DNA of 64,000 nucleotides from Methanobacteriota archaeon (GCA_023411115.1 JAEYPF010000013.1:124001-188000); one strand, 5' to 3'. Shown: positions 44,506 to 54,299, counted from the stretch's first letter. Notes: generated by a model from the sequence alone, not told the origin. Made by a program: numbers and translations.

Positions 44506-45132
44506 TTATTTTTTCCTTCTACTTTTGATAATGTAAATTATGATCCCAAGGATGATAATTACTGCAATTATATCATTTAAGAAAGATATATCGTCTGCTA
44601 AGCTTATATAAAAATTTCCAAATTGCCATCCCACTACTGCGAGGATAGTAGCTTGCACTAATGCTCCAAAAAAAGTGATAATCAAATAATTTCTAAGAGG
44701 ATATTTAATTAAGCCACAAAAAAGGCTTATGGCTATGCTTGGAATTATTGGCAAGCAGCGGGCAAAGAAAAGAAACAAATTTTCGTAACGGCTTTGTTTA
44801 ACTCTTTTTTCAACACCCTTAACATCATCAACAGAAACTCCTAAATATTTGCCCGCACGTTCTATAAATGGAGTTCCTATCTTATATGAAAGTCCATAGT
44901 AGATTAGAGAACCTAAAGTTACTCCTGCAGCTGCAGGAATTGAAATATTTAAAATTAATGTTTCTATAGCCCATGAAGATAAAGAAGTACCTTTCATTAT
45001 TATAAAACTTGAACCTAAAACCACTATACTGGACGGAATTGGAGCAATTATCTGTTCCAATATGGATCCCAAAAATACGCCTAAAGCACCGTTATTTATG
45101 AAAAATTGTTCAAGAACTGTAATGATCGACAT
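44506..45132 (-). CDS. DedA/VTT-family membrane protein
   Basis: 208 residues, five or so membrane helices. IAPIPSSIVVLGSSF, YYGLSYKIGTPFIERAGKYLG and FLFFARCLPIIPSIAISLFCGL are the DedA blocks, with conserved Glu, Arg and Pro of this lipid-transport or scramblase-related family. A GTG at 45144 is in frame, but GTGAG seven bases before the ATG at 45132 suggests the shorter form. Confidence 0.88.
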   Translation of the reverse strand: MSIITVLEQFFINNGALGVFLGSILEQIIAPIPSSIVVLGSSFIIMKGTSLSSWAIETLILNISIPAAAGVTLGSLIYYGLSYKIGTPFIERAGKYLGVSVDDVKGVEKRVKQSRYENLFLFFARCLPIIPSIAISLFCGLIKYPLRNYLIITFFGALVQATILAVVGWQFGNFYISLADDISFLNDIIAVIIILGIIIYIIKSRRKK

Positions 45133-45195
45133 ATAATATCTCACTGTTTCTCTAAAAGGGTAAATCTTTGTTTTAAGGCATGAAAATCTAAGTAT

Positions 45196-46671
45196 TCATA
45201 TATGAAATGCGTCATCAATATATTTCATCATGTCTGTTGCAGTAAAATGATATTTATATTTTACTGAAGCCATGTCTCCAGCTCTTCCATTTATATAAGC
45301 TCCAAGGCATGCAGCTTCGAACCCAATATGCCCTTTGGCCATTAACCCCCCAACAATGCCTGCAAGACAATCTCCAGTGCCTCCAACAGTCATTCCAGGA
45401 TTCCCTGTTTTATTTAATCTTGTTTTAGGGCCGTTTGAAATGATATCTAAAACCCCTTTAAGAAGGGTTACACAGTCATTTTCCATCGATACCTTCGAAA
45501 TTAATTCTATTTTATCTTTTAACTCTGACGGCATATCTAAATCAAAAAGAGCTTTAAATTCTGCAGAATGAGGAGTGACAACCACATCACTTTCCATTTT
45601 ACAGAGTAATTTTGTGTCCAGTAATTTTAAGGCATCGGCATCAAATATCACTGGGTTTTTAATCTCTTCTACCATTTCATTTAAAGCAGAAGCAGTTTCT
45701 TTATCTCTACCCATACCGCAGCCAATTACAACAGAATCCACATTTTTAGCGAGTTCAACTATTTTATCAACATCTTCTTCAACTATGATGTCATTTGAAA
45801 GAGTATGGACAATTAAATCAGGGGAATATGACCTAATTGTGGCTGATACGCTTCTTGGGCAAGCAACATGGACTAAATCTACTCCTGATTTGAATGCTGC
45901 ATGTGCTGCAAGTGTTGGGGCTCCTGAATAATCCTGACTTCCACCTACAACAAGGACTCTTCCATTATTGCCTTTATGGGAAGAGGTATCTCTTTTTTTG
46001 AGCCTTAAAAGATCTCCTTTACCTAAAAATATTTCAGCTTCTGCCGGAATGCCAATATCATATAGAATAACATTTCCAACGTACCTGATAGCAGCTTTTT
46101 TAAGCCCAGTTTTTATTTTGTGAAAAGTCAGTGTAAAATCAGCTTCCACAGCTTTATCATGGATGTCTCCAGTGAGGGGATCTAATCCACTTGGCACATC
46201 AACTGCGATTTTAATGCCTTCAGATTTGTTTATGACGTCAATTGCAGTAGAAACTGGCTCTTTAATGTTGCCTTTAATTCCAGTTCCAAGGAGTGCATCA
46301 ATTATAACGGGAGAACTAACTTTTTTAAGTGAGGATGAATCTTCAATAATTTCTAATTTGAGAGAATTTAATCCTAAATTTATGTTTTGAATTGTAGTCC
46401 AGTTTTGAAGAGTTTCGTTGGATTTAATCCTATCTGAACGGCCTAAGAAAAATAGTTCAACATTGTAGCCATTGTTCAGTAAATGCCGTGCCGCAACAAA
46501 CCCATCGCCGCCATTACCACCTGTACCTGCAAATATCACAACTTTACATGGATCAAGAGTATCCATTATGTGATCAGCTACAACTTTACCTGCATTTTCC
46601 ATAAGTGAGGACTTAGGAATGCCTAATTCCTCAGAATTACTGTCAATGGCCATCATATCTTTTGGAGTCAT
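45196..46671 (-). CDS. nnr: Bifunctional NAD(P)H-hydrate epimerase/dehydratase
   Basis: 491 residues. The N-terminal half is the epimerase (GTGGNGGDGFVAARHLLNNGY, and VPSGLDPLTG); the C-terminal half is the ADP-dependent dehydratase (HKGNNGRVLVVGGSQDYSGAP, VVTPHSAEF, NKTGNPGMTVGGTGDCLAG). It repairs damaged NAD(P)HX back to NAD(P)H. Length and both signatures are typical of the fused form. Transcribed away from the K+ channel gene. Confidence 0.95.
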   Translation of the reverse strand: MTPKDMMAIDSNSEELGIPKSSLMENAGKVVADHIMDTLDPCKVVIFAGTGGNGGDGFVAARHLLNNGYNVELFFLGRSDRIKSNETLQNWTTIQNINLGLNSLKLEIIEDSSSLKKVSSPVIIDALLGTGIKGNIKEPVSTAIDVINKSEGIKIAVDVPSGLDPLTGDIHDKAVEADFTLTFHKIKTGLKKAAIRYVGNVILYDIGIPAEAEIFLGKGDLLRLKKRDTSSHKGNNGRVLVVGGSQDYSGAPTLAAHAAFKSGVDLVHVACPRSVSATIRSYSPDLIVHTLSNDIIVEEDVDKIVELAKNVDSVVIGCGMGRDKETASALNEMVEEIKNPVIFDADALKLLDTKLLCKMESDVVVTPHSAEFKALFDLDMPSELKDKIELISKVSMENDCVTLLKGVLDIISNGPKTRLNKTGNPGMTVGGTGDCLAGIVGGLMAKGHIGFEAACLGAYINGRAGDMASVKYKYHFTATDMMKYIDDAFHI

Positions 46672-46838
46672 ATTATCCCAACTATAAATTATAAAAAGAG
46701 GTTTGATTTAAACACTCTCTAAATATCACTAATTATATAATCTATAAAACAAATTATTTAATGATAACTTTGATTCCTTTGATCTTTAAACATTAAATCA
46801 AAATTTTCGTTAAAAATAATTTTTATCATTATGGTGAT

Positions 46839-48764
46839 TTGGTGGCTCGAATAAATTTGTTCCCCATTATAGAAGCAGAAAACGTGCCTTTCATTTCTTA
46901 TTCTATATTAGTATATGCTTTAATAGCATTAATAGCATTATTTGTTTATGGTATAGTTGGATCCCTCTTTTTAATGCACTTGGATCTAATTAGTTCTTTA
47001 TATTATACTGTTATAACAGTAGCAACTGTGGGTTATGGAGATATTGTTCCAATTACTCCTGTACAAAAACTTTTTACAGTATCACTTGTTTTAGGAGGAG
47101 TTGGTTTAATTGCATATGTATTTACTTTAGCATTAACGGTGGTTTCAATGGCTGTAGAAGAAGTTACTTCTGGTTCCAGGCAAAGAAGGAGGATAGCCGC
47201 TGCTAAAAATCATTTTATCCTTTGTGGATATGGTAGAGTTGGCAGTGCAGTCTTTAAAGAGCTTAGAAAAAGGAACCAGAATGCAATAATAATTGAAAGA
47301 GATAGAAATATCATAGAAAAAGAATTATGGGAAGATCCAGATGTTCTAGCAATTCCTGGAGATGCAACAGATGAAGATCTTATTAAAGATGCAGGAATAG
47401 AAAGGGCAAGGGGAGTCATAATAACAACAGGTGAGGATGTAGATAACCTGTTTATAACTTTAACCGCAAGAGAACTGCATCCTGAGATTTGGATAGTAGC
47501 CAGGGCGAGCAAACGTGAAAATATAAAAAGACTTTATAGATCTGGAGCAGATAAGGTCATATCTCCAGAAACAAGCGGTGGAGAGGACATATACTTTGCA
47601 GCTATTCAACCCACTATAATGAAAATTACAATGATGCACGACGTTTCAAATATCAAAAAAGAGGCAGAGATAATACTGAAACATGGATGCACCTTAGAAA
47701 ATATAGAATATCACTTACCTGAATTTAAAGAACCCCTTGCAAGAAAAATCGAAGTTTCTAAAATAGGTGAGATAAACAGATTTATGAATAGTTTAGAGCG
47801 TGATCCAGCGAGAAAAAACTCGTTACAGAGGATATATGAATCTGTAAGTGGAATTCACTCACACTGGATTTCAGGGCCAGACAGGGAGAGTTTAGATAAA
47901 GTAGCAGAAGAACTTAAAAAGGAAGGTCTTCTTTTAGGGGTTAACCTCAATGAGGATGAGATAAGAGAAGCTGCAAAGAAACATGGCAGGATTGTTGAGG
48001 TTATAGTAAAACCTGAGATAAAAATTACAGAAACCCATGCAGTTGGAGATATACGGGAGGAATCAAAGATAATTTTGAAGCATGGGTGCACAATGGAGGA
48101 TATTGAATATTATTTACCTGGATTCAATGAACCATTGCATAGAAATATTGGCCTGTCCAGAATTGAAGACATGGATAAATTTTTAGAAAGCCTAGAAGAG
48201 GATTCTAGAAAAATGGAATCTCTAGAAAGATTATATTCTCTTTCAGGTGGAGGAATTCACTCCCATAGAATTACAGGACCTGATACTCAGAGCCTCGCTA
48301 ATGTTGAAAAGGAATTAAAGGATAGGGGATTTCTTTTAGGTGTTAATCTATCTAAAGAAGAGATAAAAACTAAAATAAAAGAATTTGGCAGGGTAGTTGA
48401 ATTACTTTTAAGGCATGAAGTCAGCAATCTCGATGATAAAAGGATAGTAATAGGATTTGGAGGTAGGATTCTAGATTCCAAACATTATCTTCCTGGAGTC
48501 AGGCAGATTGTAACAAGGAACTTATACATTAGCTCAGAAGAAGATGTTAAAAACTGTGAAGATGAACTTAAAAGACCCAATGCCAGAAGGTCTGTTGAGT
48601 CATTATATAAAATATCAAGGCAGATACACTCTCATACTGTGGCTGCACCGGATGTTAAATCAATTAAGAAAATTGAGAAAGCGCTGGATGAAAAAGGCAT
48701 ACTTTTAGGAGTTAATTTACCTGAAGAAAAGATATGGGAAATTGTTGAAAATCAGCCTGAATGA
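46839..48764 (+). CDS. K+ channel with RCK domain and three tandem copies of an unassigned domain
   Basis: 641 residues. Two membrane helices flank the selectivity filter TVATVGYGD (about residue 65). Residues 125-255 are an RCK/TrkA-N domain (HFILCGYGRVGSAVFKEL). Then come three repeats of about 120-125 residues, near 267-390, 400-525 and 526-641. Each holds a YLP(G/E) segment, (R/I)HSH...(G/A)PD..S, and GxLLGVNL. The first RCK is followed by these repeats instead of the usual RCK-C domain. They probably bind a ligand that gates the channel. The function of the repeats is unknown. Confidence 0.9.
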   Translation: MVARINLFPIIEAENVPFISYSILVYALIALIALFVYGIVGSLFLMHLDLISSLYYTVITVATVGYGDIVPITPVQKLFTVSLVLGGVGLIAYVFTLALTVVSMAVEEVTSGSRQRRRIAAAKNHFILCGYGRVGSAVFKELRKRNQNAIIIERDRNIIEKELWEDPDVLAIPGDATDEDLIKDAGIERARGVIITTGEDVDNLFITLTARELHPEIWIVARASKRENIKRLYRSGADKVISPETSGGEDIYFAAIQPTIMKITMMHDVSNIKKEAEIILKHGCTLENIEYHLPEFKEPLARKIEVSKIGEINRFMNSLERDPARKNSLQRIYESVSGIHSHWISGPDRESLDKVAEELKKEGLLLGVNLNEDEIREAAKKHGRIVEVIVKPEIKITETHAVGDIREESKIILKHGCTMEDIEYYLPGFNEPLHRNIGLSRIEDMDKFLESLEEDSRKMESLERLYSLSGGGIHSHRITGPDTQSLANVEKELKDRGFLLGVNLSKEEIKTKIKEFGRVVELLLRHEVSNLDDKRIVIGFGGRILDSKHYLPGVRQIVTRNLYISSEEDVKNCEDELKRPNARRSVESLYKISRQIHSHTVAAPDVKSIKKIEKALDEKGILLGVNLPEEKIWEIVENQPE

Positions 48765-48784
48765 GGATAGAATGGAGGTTAACT

Positions 48785-48970
48785 ATGAAGGCCAATGAGC
48801 TAAATAAAAAATGTCCTAAATGCGGTTGTGAGGATAAACACATTTTAAAGGATTCAGGAACTGTAGGGGTTGTTGGTGGACCTCAACATAAATCTTCCAC
48901 GGGATATAAGTCTAAAGAAGGTAAATACAGATGTTCTTCCTGTGGATATATATTTAAAGAGAATGAGTAG
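48785..48970 (+). CDS. Small zinc-ribbon protein
   Basis: 61 residues with CPKCGC near the N-terminus and CSSCGY near the C-terminus, forming a treble-clef-like zinc ribbon. GGAGG precedes the ATG at 48785; a frame extension overlaps the channel gene but is unlikely. Probably cotranscribed with the channel. Role unknown. Confidence 0.75.
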   Translation: MKANELNKKCPKCGCEDKHILKDSGTVGVVGGPQHKSSTGYKSKEGKYRCSSCGYIFKENE

Positions 48971-49684
48971 TTATTTTTTTATAAATATGGCATTACACCT
49001 GCAGAAGTTATGTAATGGGGGAAGCATTTTAACCTGATCTATGTCAAATATCTTGTTATCATAAGCTTTACGACATTTTTTACATGTATTTAATGATTTA
49101 GATATTTTAAAGAATTTGTATCCTTTTTCTTTATGTATATGCCAGTTTCCAAGGTTTTTTATCCTGCTTATCTCATTTTTACTTATATTTTCTGCATCTT
49201 CGCTGTTTAGAGAAGTTTTAGATTGAATCTCGTTGGTGGCGTCTATAACTCCTTTACCCTGATTAACGGTTTTTGCAAGTATTTTTATAATCTGTAACTT
49301 GGTATGATCGTCAATTGGGCCCACGTATTCAAAATCATAAAGTTCAGGAATTAATGCAATTTCTTTAAATATTGATCTTTGTTTTTCAACAGAAATGCCC
49401 TTTTTAGAAGTTTTATCATCCTGCAGTAGTTTATGTAGGCCATAAGTATAGTCAACGCTGATACTTAATTTTTTATTTCCATTTGAATCAGATTTTTTAT
49501 AATCTGATTTTGAGTTTTTAAATGTTTCAACAATGGTCTTTACCCTTTCATTGTTGTAAGGGATATTTAAAGAATCAACCTGTTCTAAACGGCCTCCGCA
49601 CTCGCATTCTTCAAAATCTTCTAATGTTTCCCATTCTTGAAGTTTGTAGTATCCATTGCATTTATTACATACAAGATAAGGCAT
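48971..49684 (-). CDS. Zinc-ribbon protein with phage Mu gpF-like C-terminal domain
   Basis: 237 residues. N-terminal zinc ribbon C6-x2-C9 and C27-x-C29 (LVCNKCN, CECGG) is typical of methanobacterial proteins. Residues about 160-237 resemble the MuF/SPP1 gp7 minor head domain: ISKNEISRIKNLGNW, then CKKCRKAYDNKIF and PPLHNFCRC with C201, C204, H225, C228, C230. No other phage gene is near. It could be a captured domain used as a toxin, adaptor or protein-binding element. The two ends are joined by a charged linker. Confidence 0.65.
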   Translation of the reverse strand: MPYLVCNKCNGYYKLQEWETLEDFEECECGGRLEQVDSLNIPYNNERVKTIVETFKNSKSDYKKSDSNGNKKLSISVDYTYGLHKLLQDDKTSKKGISVEKQRSIFKEIALIPELYDFEYVGPIDDHTKLQIIKILAKTVNQGKGVIDATNEIQSKTSLNSEDAENISKNEISRIKNLGNWHIHKEKGYKFFKISKSLNTCKKCRKAYDNKIFDIDQVKMLPPLHNFCRCNAIFIKK

Positions 49685-50001
49685 ATGATCCCCTGCTCAT
49701 TTGCATTAGATTGAATATTGTTCCAGATTCTTTGAGGGTATAACTGCTATGTACTTCTTATTAATAAAAATTTACATATTAAGCTTACCTTGCCTAGAAT
49801 CACAGTTGACTATTTTCAGATCTAGTTAAACATATAAAAATCACTACTATATATTTTTTGAGAATTACTTTTGGGAACTTAATTTGAAGATAAATATCAT
49901 TTTAATTGAAATTAGTCATTGATAACTTAATAAAAATAAGAAATTAAAGAGCTTTCAAGTTGTAAAAGCCCTTGTCAAGAAATTTTATTGTACTTCCTGA
50001 T
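49685..50001. other. Intergenic region between the MuF-like gene and ftr
   Basis: 317 bp. The right end holds a terminator-like hairpin for ftr (49930-49972). The rest is AT-rich and no gene was recognised. Confidence 0.5.
49930..49972 (-). terminator. Terminator-like hairpin after ftr
   Basis: On the minus strand AGGGCTTT and AAAGCTCT pair around about nine bases (49948-49972), followed by a T-rich stretch TTTAATTTCTTATTTTTATT. It starts 29 bp past the ftr stop. Confidence 0.5.
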
Positions 50002-50895
50002 TTAGAAAAGTTCATGAAGTTTTATGTTGTATGCACCGAGGTTTCCACCGAAGTTTCCAGCGCTTATTTTTAAAACACCTGGAACTTTAGTAGCTGCTTC
50101 TATTCCTACTTTCATAGCTTCTTTAACAGCTTCTTCAGTTGCACCGTCAATAACAATTTCATATATACCGTTTACATCAGCTGGGACATCACTATCTTCA
50201 ACTACGTCTTTCAAAGTAACGGCCATTTTCTCGTTGGTGGAAGCACCTAAGAATTTGTATTTGTTTGATCCAACCTTGGAACCAGATGCTACTACTCCGC
50301 CAGGGAAAGGAGTTATTACATTCTTAATAGCGTCTATTGCATCTACTGCTGCTTCAGCTGCTATTAATGCTGATGATTGGCTGTCACCAAGTATAAAGAA
50401 GTTTCCTCCTGCTACTCCTGATTTAATTCCGAATTCGCCTTCAACTAAGAAGTCTCCGGACATGATAGGAATTGAGTAAACAGTTCTTCCATCGATGTTT
50501 AATTCTTTTTCAAATCCGTCTCCGAAGAATTTGAGTTTAAATCCAATTTTTAGTTTTTCATCTTCATCATCAAGAGCATCAAAAGCTGCTGTTGTTGCAG
50601 CGGTAAGTACACACATTCCAACTCTTTCTAATAACTCATGATCAAGTTTTTTCTTGCTCATGTTGCAGATCATGATTATGTATCCAGGTCTTCCGTCAGG
50701 TGTTTCTTCTGGCGGGACGTAGCAGTCTATTCCTGCCTCTGCAGGGCAGCCGATAACTGATGTTCCGTAACCTGTTGCTTCAGTTGCTGCTATTTTGGCC
50801 AGTTTTTCTGTTGCTGCAGTTACAAGTATTCGTGAAACCTGAATTCCAAATGCTTCTGCAAAAGTATCTTCTATTTCTACTCCGTTTATTTCCAT
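50002..50895 (-). CDS. ftr: Formylmethanofuran:tetrahydromethanopterin formyltransferase
   Basis: 297 residues. It moves the formyl group from formylmethanofuran to tetrahydromethanopterin, the second step of CO2 reduction to methane. Start MEINGVEIEDTFAEAFGIQ and SVIGCPAEAGID, VAGGNFFILGDSQSSALIAAEAAVDAI and NFGGNLGAYNI are diagnostic. The ATG at 50895 has GGTGAT six bases upstream. A strong TATA-like element lies near 50931-50940. Cytoplasmic homotetramer in known relatives. Confidence 0.97.
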   Translation of the reverse strand: MEINGVEIEDTFAEAFGIQVSRILVTAATEKLAKIAATEATGYGTSVIGCPAEAGIDCYVPPEETPDGRPGYIIMICNMSKKKLDHELLERVGMCVLTAATTAAFDALDDEDEKLKIGFKLKFFGDGFEKELNIDGRTVYSIPIMSGDFLVEGEFGIKSGVAGGNFFILGDSQSSALIAAEAAVDAIDAIKNVITPFPGGVVASGSKVGSNKYKFLGASTNEKMAVTLKDVVEDSDVPADVNGIYEIVIDGATEEAVKEAMKVGIEAATKVPGVLKISAGNFGGNLGAYNIKLHELF

Positions 50896-50926
50896 GATAA
50901 TCACCGTCTAATTTTCAGTTTAAAAG

Positions 50927-50950
50927 AAGTTATATATTTTTCCATTTTAA
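50927..50950 (-). promoter_or_regulatory. Probable ftr promoter
   Basis: Minus-strand AATGGAAAAATATATAACTT contains a BRE/TATA-like element. The 16-base forward-strand sequence aaaagaagttatatat also occurs in the promoter region of the GNAT gene at 62942-62957. Predicted transcription start is near 50905, only about 10 bases before the ATG. Confidence 0.55.
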
Positions 50951-50973
50951 TTTTTGGTAGTTTTAAAGAAATT

Positions 50974-51031
50974 TTAGAAATTGGAAATCGTCGCATTTCA
51001 ATTTCTAACCCCCAAAAATCATTGATTTTTG
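50974..51031. repeat. Two hairpins between histidine kinase and ftr genes
   Basis: Hairpin one: TTAGAAATTGGAAAT (50974-50988) and ATTTCAATTTCTAA (50995-51008) around CGTCGC, with one bulged G. Hairpin two: CAAAAATCA and TGATTTTTG (51013-51031) around one base. They sit just after the kinase stop and upstream of the ftr promoter, so they may end the kinase transcript or bind a regulator of ftr. Confidence 0.55.
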
Positions 51032-51037
51032 AGGAAA

Positions 51038-52885
51038 TTAAAAAACAATTTTAAATAAGGTCCCATTATCTCTATAAATGTTTATATCGCCTGATAACTG
51101 TCTTACCAGTGTATTAACCAGCTGTAATCCCAAAGTTTTTGTATTTTTAAAGTCAATATCTTCAGGAAATCCCGTTCCATCATCTGCCACTATAAGCACG
51201 TGTTTATCATAATTTAGATGGAATTTAATGGATATTTTTCCCTTTGGTTTGTTCCAAAAGGCATGTTTTAAAGAATTACTCACCAACTCATTTATGATTA
51301 AACCGCATGGAACTGCAGTGTTAATATCTAGAAGAATATTTTCTACATCGATTTCAGGCTTTATATAGTTCTGATTAAATCCATATGAGCTAAAAAGTCC
51401 GGATAGGAGTCTTTGAATATATTCTGAAAAGTCAATTTTTGAAAGATCGCTGGATCGATAAAGCTCTTCATGGACCATTGCCATGGATTTAACGCGGTTA
51501 CGGCTTTCTTTAAGAACATTAACTATTTTTTCATCATTTACATGTCTGGATTGAAGGTTTAAAAGAGAACTTATTATCTGCATATTATTTTTGACCCTGT
51601 GGTGAATTTCCCGTAGAAGCACCTCTTTTTCTTCAAGAGAAGATTTAAGCCGATTTTCTACTTTTTTAAGCTCTGTAATATCTCGAGTAATATATACTGC
51701 CCCTAAAAATTCACCTTTATTATCAGAAAGAGGGTTACCAATGGTTTCTACCCAAATATAATGCCCATCAGCATGTCTGTATCTATGCTGTACTCTTTTT
51801 GGTTCTAAAGTTTTAATGGCTAATTGAAGGGCATTTATAACTGTTTCAAAATCATCGGGATGAATCATACTTATAAGTTCAAAATCGCGTTTTCCAATAA
51901 TTTTTCTTGCTTCATATCCAAGTAATTCTTTAATGGAAGGGCTCACATATTCAAAAATTCCTTCACTATTAACCTGATAGATTAAATCAAGCATATTGTC
52001 GGTAACTAAGCTTAAATGTTCTTCTCTATCTTTAATGGTGTTTTCAATTCTTTTACGTTCTGTAATATTTTCACATATAAACAATCGACCGAAATACTTA
52101 TCTTCTGGATCTCTAATCTGCTTAGAAAATCGTCTTATAATTCTACCATCTAAGAGTAAGATCTCGTCTTCCAAAACTGATCTATTTTTTTCATTTTGAA
52201 GTGGAGCGCATGACTCAACAAATAACTCTTTATCTTCTATTAATGGCAAAATCCTCAGGATAATATCCTTATTTTTAATTTCACCTGTTTTCATTTCTTT
52301 TTCAATATCTTCTAATTCCCACATTCTACAAAAATTATGGTTAAAATATAAAATAGAGTCAGTTTTATTATCAACAACGTAAAAAGCTAGAGGAGAATTT
52401 TCAGCCATGGAACGAATCAGATTAATGTTCCATCTTAAATTTTCTTCAGTATTTTTGAGTTTAGTTATATCACGGGCGATACTGAAAATGAGTTTCTCTT
52501 CTTGAAATTCAATGAATTTTGCATGTATTTCTAGGGGTACAGTTGTTTTATTTTTCTTTAGATGGGTAGATTGGAATTTTAATTCTTTTTTTTCAATAAT
52601 TTCTTTTATTCTGGGTTCTATTATTTTAGAAAAATTATCAATATCAAGATCATGAAGATTGAGTTTCATCAGTTCCTTTTTAGTATAACCAAAATAGTTA
52701 CATGCAGTTTCATTAACATAAACAAGATTTCCATTCAGATCATGAACCAGGATAGAATCGGCAATGGTATCTAAAATAGTGGTTTTTAATTCAAGCTCTT
52801 CTTTTAAATCATCAAGTTTTTTTTGGGTATCTGGATGGTTTTTAATTTTTTCATCCTGTGTTTTAGATACATCCTCATTATTCAT
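51038..52885 (-). CDS. Cytoplasmic multi-PAS histidine kinase (HisKA_2 type)
   Basis: 615 residues without membrane segments. Three PAS domains are visible (about 40-150, 155-280 and 285-410; for example HYRHADGHYIWVETIGNPL). The kinase core has phospho-acceptor block LLREIHHRVKNNMQIISSLLNLQ and an ATP lid NELVSNSLKHAF followed by ADDGTGFPEDID. It phosphorylates a response regulator after sensing a redox or small-ligand cue. The ATG at 52885 follows GAGGAATC; ATG 52915 lacks a ribosome-binding site. The orphan receiver at 63549 is a possible but remote partner. Confidence 0.92.
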   Translation of the reverse strand: MNNEDVSKTQDEKIKNHPDTQKKLDDLKEELELKTTILDTIADSILVHDLNGNLVYVNETACNYFGYTKKELMKLNLHDLDIDNFSKIIEPRIKEIIEKKELKFQSTHLKKNKTTVPLEIHAKFIEFQEEKLIFSIARDITKLKNTEENLRWNINLIRSMAENSPLAFYVVDNKTDSILYFNHNFCRMWELEDIEKEMKTGEIKNKDIILRILPLIEDKELFVESCAPLQNEKNRSVLEDEILLLDGRIIRRFSKQIRDPEDKYFGRLFICENITERKRIENTIKDREEHLSLVTDNMLDLIYQVNSEGIFEYVSPSIKELLGYEARKIIGKRDFELISMIHPDDFETVINALQLAIKTLEPKRVQHRYRHADGHYIWVETIGNPLSDNKGEFLGAVYITRDITELKKVENRLKSSLEEKEVLLREIHHRVKNNMQIISSLLNLQSRHVNDEKIVNVLKESRNRVKSMAMVHEELYRSSDLSKIDFSEYIQRLLSGLFSSYGFNQNYIKPEIDVENILLDINTAVPCGLIINELVSNSLKHAFWNKPKGKISIKFHLNYDKHVLIVADDGTGFPEDIDFKNTKTLGLQLVNTLVRQLSGDINIYRDNGTLFKIVF

Positions 52886-53110
52886 GCACGATTCCTCAAA
52901 TTTATGATGATTCATTACAGTATATTAAATTTATATTTAAAGTAGTATATTACTGCCATATAATATTAAAATAGGAAAAATAGTGCATATTGAGTTATTT
53001 ACTTGAAATTTATGTTATCTAAATAAAAAATACTTGAGAAAATGTACGTATTTCTTGTTTGCTTCGTTTTAAGGAAAAAGTAGCTACAATAAGTAAGATT
53101 ATTGATTAGG

Positions 53111-54130
53111 TCAAGTGATTTTTTTAAAAATTTTCTCAACAACACCTGCCCCGAAGTAGGGAAGTATAGCAATACCTATAATGGAGGTCATCCAGAATGA
53201 AATCAGCCTTTCAACTATGGTCGCTGCAGCACTTATGGATGGGGGAACGCCGGCTGCGGAAAATAAAATTATCATAACACCATCAACTGCTCCCAGTCCT
53301 CCTGGAAGAAGAGGAATCAATCCAAGTAAGGTAGAAATTATAAAGACTTCTGCTATTACTATTGGTGAAACATTCACTCCAAAAGCTAAAAATACAATAT
53401 AAACTCTAAATATTTCAAAGAACCAAATTACAAAAGAAAGTGGAAGTCCATACATCAAAACATTTCTATCCTTTACCATTGTACGCATACTGTTTTGGAA
53501 ACCATGAATTGCTGTTAATGCATTTGCTTCAAGTTTACTGTGTTCTTTTCTGGAAATTCTTTTTATTATACGTACAAGCCATAAAGTAGCTTTTTTTCCA
53601 AATTCTTTGTTTAAAGACATGTATACTGCTACAAAAAATATTATAAGCAAAGCTACAACTGCAATTATAAGTCCTGATACAACTAAAACTGGTAAACTCA
53701 TGAACAAAACAACTGAAATTATAGTTATAACGGCCAAAACCATAAATGGAAATGTATCAAGCCCTCTATCTGCTATTACTGTCGCAAAAGACTCCTCAAA
53801 AGATGTTTTAGAGTATTTACTTAATATATATCCTCTTATGGGCTCACCACCCCCTCTTGCACTTGGAGTTATGTTATTAATAGCCAATCCTACCATCAAA
53901 ATAAGGAAAAGATGTATTTTTTTTATGGATATATTTACAGATTTCACGTTTATAGCCCATCGCTGTGTCCAGAAGCCATAAATTGAAAATTGTATAAGTA
54001 CTGCGAGAGCTAAATACCAGGGATTTGCTAATGCAACAGCATTTGCAATTTTAACAGGCCCTATATATAGGATCATAGCAGCAAGGATTCCAATTCCTAC
54101 CACTGCTAGGATTAAAGTACTATGCCTCAT
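53111..54130 (-). CDS. Flippase-like (UPF0104/LPG synthase TM-domain) membrane protein
   Basis: 339 residues with eight or so membrane helices. NNITPSARGGGEPIRGYILSKY, VIADRGLDTFPFM and LIPLLPGGLGAVDG are the conserved blocks of the lysylphosphatidylglycerol synthase TM/flippase-like family. Members move or modify polar lipids; the substrate is unknown. The protein lacks the C-terminal aminoacyl-transferase domain. It is transcribed singly. Confidence 0.88.
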   Translation of the reverse strand: MRHSTLILAVVGIGILAAMILYIGPVKIANAVALANPWYLALAVLIQFSIYGFWTQRWAINVKSVNISIKKIHLFLILMVGLAINNITPSARGGGEPIRGYILSKYSKTSFEESFATVIADRGLDTFPFMVLAVITIISVVLFMSLPVLVVSGLIIAVVALLIIFFVAVYMSLNKEFGKKATLWLVRIIKRISRKEHSKLEANALTAIHGFQNSMRTMVKDRNVLMYGLPLSFVIWFFEIFRVYIVFLAFGVNVSPIVIAEVFIISTLLGLIPLLPGGLGAVDGVMIILFSAAGVPPSISAAATIVERLISFWMTSIIGIAILPYFGAGVVEKIFKKIT

Positions 54131-54299
54131 AATTTACCCATATTATATTGTATTTTTTTATAAATTTAATTTAAAACGTCAGCGTTTATTTTATGCAGTT
54201 TTAATATTAAATTTTTATGGAATAAGAAATTATTTTATGATTTGTAATGATTATACAACATTATATATAACCTTTTCAATCGCTGTAGCTACTTAAATG

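Noticed and set aside
48971..49684. Prophage remnant
   Set aside because: Only a single MuF-like domain is present; no integrase, portal, terminase or attachment repeats are visible.
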